From Paraburkholderia sp. PREW-6R (lineage in GTDB: Bacteria > Pseudomonadota > Gammaproteobacteria > Burkholderiales > Burkholderiaceae): a stretch of DNA of 64,000 nt. A program made the translations under genes and the position numbers. Below are positions 24,203-33,003 of the stretch, piece after piece. The notes under the pieces were generated by a model that saw only the letters and a list, made by a program, of their open reading frames with translations, had not been told where the DNA came from and did not search any database. The stretch is taken from contig NZ_CP155074.1 in the NCBI RefSeq assembly GCF_039621805.1, positions 868,001 through 932,000 on the forward strand. The letters are read 5' to 3'. The stretch's first letter is position 1. Each line of letters starts with the position of its first letter.

Positions 24203-26542
24203 TCAGGCTGCTTTCGCGGTTCCGTCCGACTTACGCAGTCGGACGGGAATCGCCTTAGACGCCGGGACCAGGCTCGATTTTGCGTGATGCGAAAGCGGAA
24301 TCAGCCGGTTGCACTCCGGGTAGTAACCCATGATGCAGCCCGCTGGAATGTCGAACGGATGCACGTGCATGCCATCCACTTCGCGCGTGACGCCGTCGGT
24401 GGAAACGGTGGTAACGCACACCGCGTCGCCGTCCGCGAAACCGAGGCGGGTGAGGTCATCGCGATTCATCAGCAGCACATTGCGCGTGCCGGTCACGCCG
24501 CGAAAGCGGTCGTCGAGTCCGTACACCGTCGTATTGAACTGGCTGTCCCCGCGCGTGGTGGCGAGCAACAGTTCATCGGGGCCGGGGGCCGGCATGTCGG
24601 CGTCTTCGTCGAGCGTCTCGGGCACAATGAAATTCGCTTTGCCGGTTTCTGTTTTCCATTGGCGTTCACAAGCGGCCAGCGGCCGGTGGAAGCCGCCAGG
24701 CTGTGTAAAGCGCTGATTGAAATCCTTGAACTGGTCGGGATACGTGCGTTCGATCGCGTCGCGCACCCGCGCATAGTCGCCAACCCATGCATCCCAGTCG
24801 ACATTCGGATTGGGCGGCAGCAGCGCCTTGGCGAGGCCGGCCACGATCGCCGGCTCCGAGAGCAGCATCTCGCTAGCCGGCTCGGCCATCCCATGCGACC
24901 CATGCACGCAGGCCGTGCTGTCCTCGATGCTCACCCACTGTTCGCCGCTTTCCTGACGATCGATCTCGATGCGCCCAAGGCAAGGCAACAGATACGCAAC
25001 TTCGCCGTGCAAGATGTGACTGCGATTGAGTTTCGTCGCAATTTGCACGGTGAGCCGCAGTTGACGCCAGGCAGGGTCCATTACGTGGTGATCGGGAATC
25101 GCCACCTGAAAATTGCCGCCTAGTCCGATGAACGCCTTGACTTTGCCGTCGAGCACGCCCTGGCACGCTTCAACGGTGCTCATGCCTTTCTTGCGCGGCG
25201 GCTCGAACGCGTACAGTTCCTTCAGCTTGTCGAGCGGCGCGAGTTCGGGCTTTTCCGTGATGCCGACCGTGCGCTGCCCCTGCACGTTCGAATGTCCGCG
25301 AATAGGACAGATTCCTGCGCCCGGCCGTCCGATATTGCCGCGTAACAGCAGCAGGTTCGACAGCATCTGGACGTTATGCACGCCAGTGCGATGCTGCGTA
25401 ATGCCCATTCCATACAGCACCATCGCGGCCTTCGCGCGCGCATAGACGCGGGCGGTCTCTTCCAGCGCGGCGCGCGTGAGGTGCGAGCGCTGTTCGATCT
25501 CCTCCCACGTCGTCGCGCGCATCGCATTCGCGAATGCTTCGAAGCCGTGCGTGTGTTCGGCGATAAACGCTGCGTCGAGCACGCGCGTCTGGCCGTGCTG
25601 CCGCGCTTCGTCGTCCCATTCGATCAGCAGCTTGCACAGGCCGGTGATTGCCGCCGCGTCACCGCCAATCTTCACCTGGTGATACTGCGTGCTGATACGC
25701 GTCTCGGCGGGTGTCAGCATGTCAACCGGTGACTGCGGATTCGCGAAGCTCACGAGCCCGCGCTCGCGGATCGGATTGAAGGTGATGATCTCGGCGCCGC
25801 GTTTGCGGGCGTCCTGCAACTGATGCAACATGCGCGGCGCGTTCGTGCCCGTGTTGTGACCGAAGAACAGCATGCAGTCGGTATGCTCGAAATCTTCGAG
25901 CGTCACGGTACCGACGGGCACGCCGATCGTTTTCGGCAGCGCCACCGAGGTACTCTCGTGACACATGTTCGAACTGTCCGGCAGATTGTTGGTGCCGTAC
26001 ATGCGCGCAAGCAACGCATACATATAAGACGTTTCGAGCGAGGCGCGACCGGATGCGTAAAACACGGCTTCATCCGGATCGAGTGCTTTCAGTTCTTTTG
26101 CAATGTCGTCGAAGGCGGCTTGCCAGGTGGTCGGCACATAACGGTCGGTCGCGGCGTCCCAGCGCATCGGCGCAGTGAGACGGCCGCGCGATTCCAGTTC
26201 GTAGCCGCTCCACGTTTGCAGTTCGGTCAGTGTGTGTTGCGCGAAAAAATCGTTATCGATGTGCTTGCTCGTGATTTCCCACGCCGTCGCCTTCGCTCCG
26301 TTTTCGCAGAACTCGAACAGATGCGGATCGGCTGGCTTCGCCCACGAGCAGCTCACGCAGGCAAAGCCATCGGGCTTGTTTTGCTGCGACAGAATGCGGC
26401 TGCCGTTCAGCGTCACACCTTCTTTGACGAGAATGCTGGCGACGGCCTTGACCGATCCCCAGCCGCCGGCCGGCGCGCGATATTCGCGAATGGGGGCGGC
26501 CGCTTTGCCGTCGTCTGCTGCTGCGGAGTGATCCGTGTCCAT
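24203..26542 (-). CDS. FdhF/YdeP-family molybdopterin oxidoreductase
   Basis: 779 residues. This is a Mo-bisPGD enzyme of the FdhF/YdeP group: a probable Fe-S site (C62-V-S-C65, C79), then SSNMCHES with C194 as likely molybdenum ligand. Further marks are FGHNTGTNAPRML, GNIGRPGAGICPIRGHSNVQG and a C-terminal dinucleotide-binding domain. YdeP is linked to acid resistance in enteric bacteria; formate activity in this subgroup is not established. No membrane segment, Tat signal, fdhD or partner subunit is adjacent, so it is likely cytoplasmic. The start chosen gives a short charged leader that precedes the conserved APAGGWGSVKAV. Confidence 0.9.
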   Translation of the reverse strand: MDTDHSAAADDGKAAAPIREYRAPAGGWGSVKAVASILVKEGVTLNGSRILSQQNKPDGFACVSCSWAKPADPHLFEFCENGAKATAWEITSKHIDNDFFAQHTLTELQTWSGYELESRGRLTAPMRWDAATDRYVPTTWQAAFDDIAKELKALDPDEAVFYASGRASLETSYMYALLARMYGTNNLPDSSNMCHESTSVALPKTIGVPVGTVTLEDFEHTDCMLFFGHNTGTNAPRMLHQLQDARKRGAEIITFNPIRERGLVSFANPQSPVDMLTPAETRISTQYHQVKIGGDAAAITGLCKLLIEWDDEARQHGQTRVLDAAFIAEHTHGFEAFANAMRATTWEEIEQRSHLTRAALEETARVYARAKAAMVLYGMGITQHRTGVHNVQMLSNLLLLRGNIGRPGAGICPIRGHSNVQGQRTVGITEKPELAPLDKLKELYAFEPPRKKGMSTVEACQGVLDGKVKAFIGLGGNFQVAIPDHHVMDPAWRQLRLTVQIATKLNRSHILHGEVAYLLPCLGRIEIDRQESGEQWVSIEDSTACVHGSHGMAEPASEMLLSEPAIVAGLAKALLPPNPNVDWDAWVGDYARVRDAIERTYPDQFKDFNQRFTQPGGFHRPLAACERQWKTETGKANFIVPETLDEDADMPAPGPDELLLATTRGDSQFNTTVYGLDDRFRGVTGTRNVLLMNRDDLTRLGFADGDAVCVTTVSTDGVTREVDGMHVHPFDIPAGCIMGYYPECNRLIPLSHHAKSSLVPASKAIPVRLRKSDGTAKAA

Positions 26543-26654
26543 GCTTTTTCCTCGCTAAGTGGCTGGCGCGTCCCCGCGCGCATAACAAAGCGCAATTACC
26601 GGGCCATCCAGATGCTTGCGCGTACAACCAGGTCGGGCAACCTGAAATGCCGAT

Positions 26655-26834
26655 TCATCTCATCGGCGGCGAATTGGCCGGCGGATCGCCTTCGGGCGCC
26701 TGGGGCGGGTCCGTTTCGTCGTCAGGCGCGGGGTCAGGATCGACGGCGGGCAACGGCGCGTCCGGGTCGACCTCCGGCGGTGTAGGGGTGTGCAAACGCC
26801 AGTCCATCTGATCGGGCTTGCAAGCGTTGTCCAT
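26655..26834 (-). CDS. small Pro/Asp-rich hypothetical protein
   Basis: 59 residues: a short start (MDNACKPDQMDWRLHTPT), then a disordered acidic and Pro-rich tail. A GGAGATAG site lies 4-5 bases before the chosen ATG, which also excludes two upstream Met codons. No function recognised. It sits at the head of a run of small genes at 26.6-28.4 kb. Confidence 0.6.
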   Translation of the reverse strand: MDNACKPDQMDWRLHTPTPPEVDPDAPLPAVDPDPAPDDETDPPQAPEGDPPANSPPMR

Positions 26835-27063
26835 CACTATCTCCATACGAGTAAGTCCCAAGTAGCGCAATGGTCATGCCACGGTTGCGCGACGCCTGCC
26901 GGTAGCGGTGTTCACTCGTGTGGAACGGCTATTGCTCGAGTCCACGGTGCACTGATGCCTTGCAACATGAAGGTTGGTTCATACCGTCGCTGATTGCGTG
27001 CAGAGCGTGCGAGCGTGGTGACTCTGATCGACAGACTGACATGCGGGAACAGGGAAAGACAAA

Positions 27064-27309
27064 ATGGCGCGACATAAGGCCGACGTTGCTGACGACGACT
27101 TTGAAATTTACGCCAGCTATCACGGAACAGGCGACGGCCGTTACGTAGGTGGACTGAAGGTTGTCAGGAAGGTGGACAGGAGAATCCTGTTTCCATTCGA
27201 CGGCGCGCCGGAGATCGGCCCGTACGCCACCGCGGACGAGGCGCGCCGCGCCGCGATCGAGTATGGCCGCGAAATCGTGGCGGCGGATCGTGCGAGTCCG
27301 GAAGCATGA
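27064..27309 (+). CDS. small conserved-type hypothetical protein
   Basis: 81 residues, soluble: DDFEIYASYHGTGDGRYVGG, then KVVRKVDRR, a PFDGAPEIGPYATADEARRAA stretch and a helix. The pattern of beta strands followed by EAxxAAxxY resembles small Burkholderia proteins of unknown function (possibly DUF6723, not certain). The ATG is preceded by GGGAAAGAC. No partner gene. Confidence 0.72.
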   Translation: MARHKADVADDDFEIYASYHGTGDGRYVGGLKVVRKVDRRILFPFDGAPEIGPYATADEARRAAIEYGREIVAADRASPEA

Positions 27310-27422
27310 CGCACGATAGCGCCGCGTGCCGCGACGCTATCAACTACCGGCCCATCCTCAATAATTCACACAGATCATTGACGCCGGTCTCTCGCAGAAG
27401 TCTATGATCGCGTCACTTCCTG

Positions 27423-27659
27423 TCAGGGCATCCCGCCGAGTGAGGGCGAAATGATGCTGCCACGGTTCGGGTCATCGGGATGCTCGTCGGGCACGGTAGG
27501 GCGCGCCGAAAGCGGCGGATGGCTCCGATAGCAACTATCCACCGATGTGTCGACGAGGCAGCGCTGGAATGCATCGGCATCGCTTTTGTCACCGAATGTG
27601 TAAAGCGTGCGTTCGACCTGCACTTCGGTGTCCGATACGCGAATCGTCGTCATGGTCAT
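27423..27659 (-). CDS. small hypothetical protein
   Basis: 78 residues. The start is supported by a strong AAGGAGAA site 5-6 bases before the ATG. The N-terminal half (TTIRVSDTEVQVERTLYTFG) looks like two beta strands, with a helix to DAFQRCLVD. The C-terminal half is Pro/Ser-rich and probably disordered. No family recognised. It is divergent from the 27831 gene. Confidence 0.6.
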   Translation of the reverse strand: MTMTTIRVSDTEVQVERTLYTFGDKSDADAFQRCLVDTSVDSCYRSHPPLSARPTVPDEHPDDPNRGSIISPSLGGMP

Positions 27660-27830
27660 GAGCTTCTCCTTTTTTTACAAAGTGTGGTTCATCCGTGCAT
27701 GCGACACCGCGCAACGGCCGTGCCCACCTGCAGGCGACCGCTCGTACGGGCGTGCCGACGGGAGGGACTGGATGTTGCTGACGTACGCAACGCAGCTCGC
27801 ATTCGTGAGCGGCTTTCAGGAGAAGACAAG

Positions 27831-28121
27831 ATGACGAACGAAGAGGGCAACGCACCCGCGCAGGATGAACGCCCAACCTTGCGCCCCATGCCGGAGATCA
27901 GTGAAGAGGTCAGGGCGCGCAATCGTCCGAGCGGTACGCACTACCTTGAACCGAGCCCGCTCGGCATTGAGCCGGTCGTGCAGACGGGTGTCGACAAGCT
28001 GACCAACCCGCCGCGCTCCAGCGAACGGCCGGCGCACGGCGCGGAAGTCCCGCTCGGCACGGGCGGTCATAGTGAGCCTCCCGGGGGCGGCGGCCGCGAG
28101 TCGCAACACAAGGAAGACTGA
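27831..28121 (+). CDS. small disordered hypothetical protein
   Basis: 96 residues, hydrophilic throughout: an acidic start (MTNEEGNAPAQDERPT), a Pro-rich middle and a Gly/His-rich end (GGHSEPPGGGG). No membrane segment. An AGGAGAAGAC site lies 4-5 bases before the ATG. Probably an intrinsically disordered stress-type protein, but this is inference from composition. Confidence 0.6.
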   Translation: MTNEEGNAPAQDERPTLRPMPEISEEVRARNRPSGTHYLEPSPLGIEPVVQTGVDKLTNPPRSSERPAHGAEVPLGTGGHSEPPGGGGRESQHKED

Positions 28122-28213
28122 AGCAGAGCGGCCAGTCGAACGACAGTTCGACCGCCTGCACGTAACGCGTGATGCGAACTCGCGGCACGTTATGGAACTT
28201 GAAGGAGCTGGAC

Positions 28214-28384
28214 ATGCAACAGGACAACGAATCCCTCAATCCCGGGGACGAAGCGCCCGCTGATTCGCCGGGCGTCGGTGAGGATATCTGCCGCGCGTGC
28301 GAGGGCAGCGGCACGGTCAACGGTCAGCCGTGCGCAGAGTGCGGCGGAACGGGCAAGGTACTGCAGGGGATTGGCGGAGGCTGA
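28214..28384 (+). CDS. mini-protein with DnaJ-like zinc hairpin
   Basis: 56 residues. An acidic N-terminus is followed by CRACEGSGTVNGQPCAECGG, a C-x2-C-x-G-x-G pair as in the zinc centre of DnaJ. One zinc ion could be held by the four cysteines. The GAAGGAGCT site immediately upstream fixes the start. Such single-hairpin proteins are common in Burkholderiaceae and have no assigned role; a protein-binding or chaperone-helper role is inference. Confidence 0.78.
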   Translation: MQQDNESLNPGDEAPADSPGVGEDICRACEGSGTVNGQPCAECGGTGKVLQGIGGG

Positions 28385-28714
28385 GGCTCGGGCTGGTGGC
28401 ACTGGCACTGGCGCTAGCACTGGCACAGAATAAAGTTGGCGCTTTGACCTGAAGTGGGGCGATTCGTCTCGCTCAGATTGCCGTACCGGTCCGCAACGCG
28501 AATCAGCGACTAGCAGTGCAGGGCCGGATGCCCAGCGGTTTCGTTCGCTAGCTGGCTCAGCGGGCGGGCGCGCTTTGTGCGAGTTCACATGCGTTTGCCT
28601 GGAACGGACGCGCGCCGGCAGGGCGGCACATTTGCCTCGATCGCGATCGTCCCATCGGGACGCACGTCACGCTGACGCGCGGCACCGCAAGCATCTGTAC
28701 GCACAGGAGTCATC
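28385..28714. other. 330-bp intergenic region with short repeat
   Basis: Begins with a low-complexity GGCACTGGCACTGGCGCTAGCACTGGCAC run (about 28395-28425, period about 6). The rest shows no coding pattern. The promoter of the cupin gene should lie here. Confidence 0.5.
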
Positions 28715-29260
28715 ATGTTTAACGACGTCAGTCACGGACTCGACACGGCACAAACCGCGTACGAGGCTTTCATGCTCGAACCGCACGACTGGGTGCCGAA
28801 CAACAGTACGTTGCCAGTCATTCTTTATCGTCATGCGCTGTCGCCCGATAGCGGCGATCTGGCGTCGGCTTTCGAAGTACTGTTCGAGAACAATCAATGG
28901 CCGCCGCAATGGCGCGACGGCATTTTCGACTATCACCATTTCCATGCGACCGCCCATGAAGTGCTGGGCGTTACGGACGGCTCGGCGGAAGTCATCGTCG
29001 GCGGTCCGGGCGGCAAGGTATTGAAAATTTCTGCCGGCGACGTGCTGCTCCTGCCTGCGGGCACGGGCCACTGTCTGCAATCGTTCGCGCGCCATTTTCA
29101 GGTCGTGGGCGGCTATCCCGCCGGCCAGCAGTGGGACATTCGCCGCGAAGCGCTCAAGCCGGACGAACTCGCGGCGATGAAGGCGTTGCCGTTTCCGCCC
29201 GTGGACCCGGTAGAGGGCCAGCGTGGCGCGCTGATCGAACATTGGCTGAATAAAGAATGA
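28715..29260 (+). CDS. YjlB-like cupin protein
   Basis: 181 residues, single cupin barrel: FDYHHFHATAHEVLGV supplies the His/His/Glu/His-type metal motif 1. AGDVLLLPAGTGHC is motif 2. It resembles the YjlB family, small metal-binding cupins of unknown substrate. A CACAGGAG site precedes the ATG. The gene stands alone, 290 bp before the transketolase. Confidence 0.87.
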   Translation: MFNDVSHGLDTAQTAYEAFMLEPHDWVPNNSTLPVILYRHALSPDSGDLASAFEVLFENNQWPPQWRDGIFDYHHFHATAHEVLGVTDGSAEVIVGGPGGKVLKISAGDVLLLPAGTGHCLQSFARHFQVVGGYPAGQQWDIRREALKPDELAAMKALPFPPVDPVEGQRGALIEHWLNKE

Positions 29261-29549
29261 TGCTTGCGCGAATGCGCGCTTCCGCACTTGCAAGCCCACT
29301 GAAAGGGTCCGCGACTATCGCTCATCCGGTCACCGGCGTCCGGCCCGGCATGCATGGATGAAATCGCGGATGTCACGCGCCGCGTGCAGCATGACGATGT
29401 CAGTTGGCGTGCAGAGTTGCCCGCATCGGCGCATCATCGCCGGGTCTGACAGCGGTTTCTGAAGCGTTCTTCCCCCGAACACGGTTTGCCGGCCGCGCCG
29501 AAGTCCGGCGTCACGGCAGTGTCCTCCACCGCCGAACAAGGAGTGTTCC

Positions 29550-31634
29550 ATGCAAAACGATCCCGCCCTCGACCAGTTGTGTATCAACACGATCCGCACG
29601 CTGTCGATGGACGCAGTGCAAAAAGCCAATTCCGGCCACCCCGGCACGCCGATGGCGCTTGCGCCGGTGGCTTACCATCTGTGGCAGAACCATCTGGTCT
29701 ACGACCCGGACGAGCCGCTCTGGCCGAACCGCGACCGCTTCGTGCTATCGGTCGGGCACGCGTCCATGCTGCTCTACTCGCTGTTGCACCTGACCGGCGT
29801 CAAGGCCGTGGATCATGACGGCAATCCGACCGACGAGCCCGCCGTGTCGCTCGACGATATCCAGCAGTTCCGTCAGATGGGCAGCAAGACGCCGGGCCAC
29901 CCCGAATACCGGATGACGACCGGCGTGGAAACCACCACGGGGCCGCTTGGCCAGGGGTTGGGCAATAGTGTCGGCATGGCAATGGCCGCGCGCTGGCATG
30001 AAAGCCATTTCAACCAGCCTGACGCGCCGCTGTTCGACTATCGCGTCTACGCGCTTTGCGGCGACGGCGACATGATGGAAGGCATTTCGCACGAAGCCGC
30101 GTCGCTTGCCGGACATCTGAAGCTGTCGAACCTGATCTGGATCTACGACAGCAACCGCATCACGATCGAAGGCCATACGGATCTCGCCTATAGCGACGAC
30201 GTGGAGAGCCGTTTCCGCGGCTACAACTGGCATACGCTGCACGTGGACGACGCGAACAACGCCGACGCGCTGGAAGCGGCGCTCGTCGAAGCGAAAAGCA
30301 TTACCGACCGGCCGACGCTGATCGTGGTTCACAGCATCATCGGCTACGGCGCTCCGCACAAGCAGGACACGGCGGCCGCGCACGGCGAGGCGCTCGGCGT
30401 CGAAGAAGTGGCGCTGACCAAGAAGGCGTATGGCTGGCCCGAAGACAAGTTCTTCTACGTGCCGCACGGTGTGCGCGAGCGTTTCGCCGCGGGCATGGGG
30501 GCGCGCGGCAAGGCGGCGCGCGAGCAATGGCAGGCGAAGTACGACGCGTACAACAAAAAGTATCCGGAGCTGGCGCGCGAATTCGCGCTCATGGAAGCGC
30601 ATGAGTTGCCGGCCGGCTGGGACACCGACATTCCGACGTTCGAGGCCGACGCGAAGGGCGTCGCGTCGCGCGAGTCGTCGGGCAAGGTGCTCAATGCCAT
30701 TGCGGCGCGCGTGCCGTGGATGATCGGCGGCGCGGCCGACCTGTCGCCGTCCACCAAGACCAACCTCAAATTCGAGGGCGCGGCAAGCTTCGAGCACGAC
30801 AACTACGGCGGCTGCAATCTGCACTTCGGCATCCGCGAACACGGGATGGGCGCCGCCGTGAACGGCCTTGCGTTGTCCAATATGCGGCCGTTCGGTTCGA
30901 CGTTCCTGATCTTCAGCGATTACATGAAGCCGCCGATCCGGCTGGCTGCGATCATGGAAGTGCCGTCGATTTTCGTGTTTACGCACGATTCGATCGGCGT
31001 CGGCGAAGATGGGCCGACTCACCAGCCGATCGAGCAGCTGGCGTCGCTGCGCGGCGTGCCGGGGCTGACCGTGTTGCGGCCCGGCGATGCAAACGAAGTT
31101 GCCGAAGCGTGGCGCGTCGCGATGGCCGATCCTAAGCGGCCGTCGTGCATCGTCGTGTCGCGGCAACCGCTGCCCACGCTGGACCGCAGCAAGTATGCGT
31201 CCGCGAAAGGCGTGCATCGGGGCGCCTACGTGCTCGCCGACGCACCGGACGGCAAGAAGTCCGAAGTGATCCTGATGGCGACGGGTAGTGAACTGTCGAC
31301 GTGCGTCGAGGTGTACGAAAAGCTCAAGAGCGAAGGCATCCCTGCGCGCGTGGTGTCGATGCCGTCGTGGGACGTCTTTGAGCGCCAGGACGACGCGTAT
31401 CAGGATTCGGTGCTGCCGGCGGATGTCGATGCGCGCGTTGCCGTGGAACAGGCCGCTACGCTCGGGTGGGACCGTTATGTCGGGCGGCTCGGCGCGCAGG
31501 TGGTGATGCACACGTTCGGCGCATCCGCGCCGATCGCCGACCTGAAAAAGAAGTTTGGCTTCACGCCGGAGCACGTGTACGAAGCGGCGAAGCAGCAGAT
31601 CGAGCGCGTCAAATCGAAGAGCAGTCAGGAATGA
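29550..31634 (+). CDS. tkt: transketolase
   Basis: 694 residues, ThDP-dependent. It moves two-carbon units between ketoses and aldoses in the pentose phosphate or Calvin pathway. H30 (SGHPG) and H70 (SVGHASML) are the conserved substrate/proton-relay histidines; GDGDM (171-175) to N202 is the ThDP-Mg site. The middle domain starts near 360, with FGIREHGMGAAVNG containing the catalytic Glu, and a C-terminal domain follows. A good CAAGGAG site precedes the ATG. It stands alone here, without gap or fba genes, so it may be a second, condition-specific copy. It ends in a strong terminator. Confidence 0.95.
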   Translation: MQNDPALDQLCINTIRTLSMDAVQKANSGHPGTPMALAPVAYHLWQNHLVYDPDEPLWPNRDRFVLSVGHASMLLYSLLHLTGVKAVDHDGNPTDEPAVSLDDIQQFRQMGSKTPGHPEYRMTTGVETTTGPLGQGLGNSVGMAMAARWHESHFNQPDAPLFDYRVYALCGDGDMMEGISHEAASLAGHLKLSNLIWIYDSNRITIEGHTDLAYSDDVESRFRGYNWHTLHVDDANNADALEAALVEAKSITDRPTLIVVHSIIGYGAPHKQDTAAAHGEALGVEEVALTKKAYGWPEDKFFYVPHGVRERFAAGMGARGKAAREQWQAKYDAYNKKYPELAREFALMEAHELPAGWDTDIPTFEADAKGVASRESSGKVLNAIAARVPWMIGGAADLSPSTKTNLKFEGAASFEHDNYGGCNLHFGIREHGMGAAVNGLALSNMRPFGSTFLIFSDYMKPPIRLAAIMEVPSIFVFTHDSIGVGEDGPTHQPIEQLASLRGVPGLTVLRPGDANEVAEAWRVAMADPKRPSCIVVSRQPLPTLDRSKYASAKGVHRGAYVLADAPDGKKSEVILMATGSELSTCVEVYEKLKSEGIPARVVSMPSWDVFERQDDAYQDSVLPADVDARVAVEQAATLGWDRYVGRLGAQVVMHTFGASAPIADLKKKFGFTPEHVYEAAKQQIERVKSKSSQE

Positions 31635-31686
31635 TGCGCGCGGCGTCGCCGGTTCCAGCGCAGTAGCCGGCGGACGCGGAGAGAGC

Positions 31687-31720
31687 AAACCGGCGGCGTG
31701 ACACACCCGCCGGTTTTTTT
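31687..31720 (+). terminator. rho-independent terminator of tkt
   Basis: Stem AAACCGGCGG (31687-31696) pairs with CCGCCGGTTT (31707-31716) across a 10-nt loop and runs into seven T. It begins 53 bp after the stop codon. Confidence 0.92.
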
Positions 31721-31778
31721 ATTGCCCTCTCTTGCCGCGCTGGACAACATGAAGCCCCCTCGCGCCCGATGCAGCCCG

Positions 31779-32864
31779 CTAGTTTGCCGGAATCGTCACG
31801 ACAGGCGCTTTGCTGCTCGTGTCCGCTTCGGCGAGCGCCATCAGGTTCTGCACCACCGTAAAAGCGTATTTCGAGTCGAAGTCGTTACGGTCCACCCAGT
31901 AACTTGCCGGTCCATACTCGATCATCACGTACGCGTTCTCAGGCGGTTTCGCGCCCGAGCGGACGATGATCGTCGGACGCGTTTCGCCGCCGATCAGCCC
32001 CACGGTCGGCTTGGTCGAGCCATCCGCGATGCGCTCCACCGGCACCTGCACCTGCGCGCCGAGGTCGGTCAGAATGCCGAGCACCGAGCGCGTGACCATC
32101 GGAATCTTGTCGCCTTTCTGTGAAGCCGACGACGGTCCGTACACGATTTCATAGGTTCGCGTATTGCTCGACAGATGCAGCAGTTTGCGCACGCGCGCAA
32201 GATCGGCGGCGATCGACGGCGACTCGCCGCTGGTCGTCGCGCCCATCACGAGGAACACCCCCATCTGGCCGTTCTTCTGATCGGCCTGCCGCGATTCGAC
32301 GTTCAATTCGCCAGCCAGCTGCAAGCGGCGCAGCGCCCGCAACAGCTCGAAGAAACCTGGTGCGCCCGCGCTGTTTTCGCCGCCCAGTGCGTTGCCGTTC
32401 TGCAGACCGCCGACCGACTGCGCGGTGATGCGCAGCAGCAGGTCGATCGGAATGCCGCCTTCGGCCAGCGGCAGGACCAGCGACGGGGCGAGCGGCCGGA
32501 TGTACGCAGATGCGAACGCCTCGCCGGTGGTTGGCGTGAAGGTGAACGTCGGGTGGTTCGAATATGACACGTTGCCGGTCGCGAGCGCATAGTTCGGCTG
32601 GCTGCCGGAGCCGACGTTGCCAGTGGCGCCGGCCGTGGCGTCGAACGTGTAGGCGGCAATGATGCTGCTCACGGTGAGAAAAGCCGGTGCATCGCCGTAG
32701 CGTAGGCCGACCACCGCCGCAAGAATTTCGCGCTTTTTCGCGTCGCCCAGGGCTCGCGCGTAATCGACCTGATCGGCCTTCAGCCGTGAAGGTCCGATAT
32801 GCACGCATGCCGAGGTCAGGCACGCTGCGCAAAGCGCTGCAGCGATCGATGCTGTTCTAATCAT
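31779..32864 (-). CDS. lipoprotein of unknown function
   Basis: 361 residues. A signal ending LTSAC (Cys at 20) marks a lipoprotein, probably outer-membrane. The mature part is a soluble mixed domain with no family I can name. It contains Thr/Ser/Gly-rich stretches (ATAGATGNVGSGSQPNYALATG), which suggest a beta-rich or repeat-like region at ~75-110, and a later helical part (FELLRALRRLQLAGEL). There is no partner gene; it converges on tkt and follows zapE on the same strand after 140 bp. A function in envelope assembly or surface display is speculation. Confidence 0.8.
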   Translation of the reverse strand: MIRTASIAAALCAACLTSACVHIGPSRLKADQVDYARALGDAKKREILAAVVGLRYGDAPAFLTVSSIIAAYTFDATAGATGNVGSGSQPNYALATGNVSYSNHPTFTFTPTTGEAFASAYIRPLAPSLVLPLAEGGIPIDLLLRITAQSVGGLQNGNALGGENSAGAPGFFELLRALRRLQLAGELNVESRQADQKNGQMGVFLVMGATTSGESPSIAADLARVRKLLHLSSNTRTYEIVYGPSSASQKGDKIPMVTRSVLGILTDLGAQVQVPVERIADGSTKPTVGLIGGETRPTIIVRSGAKPPENAYVMIEYGPASYWVDRNDFDSKYAFTVVQNLMALAEADTSSKAPVVTIPAN

Positions 32865-33003
32865 GACTAGAGGAGGTGCGGAGGCAATCCGCTGAAGAAT
32901 GGGTCCGCCACGCGAGGAGCAGTCCCCATTCCAGCATCCGCGTTAGCACGCCTGAAACGCGCTTTCCGCTTAGGAATCAAAGCTCGCATCCGCCTTGAAG
33001 CGC

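Noticed and set aside
29745..31706. 653-residue frame antisense to transketolase
   Set aside because: It is Arg/His-rich and lies wholly opposite a certain gene; long antisense frames are expected at this GC content.
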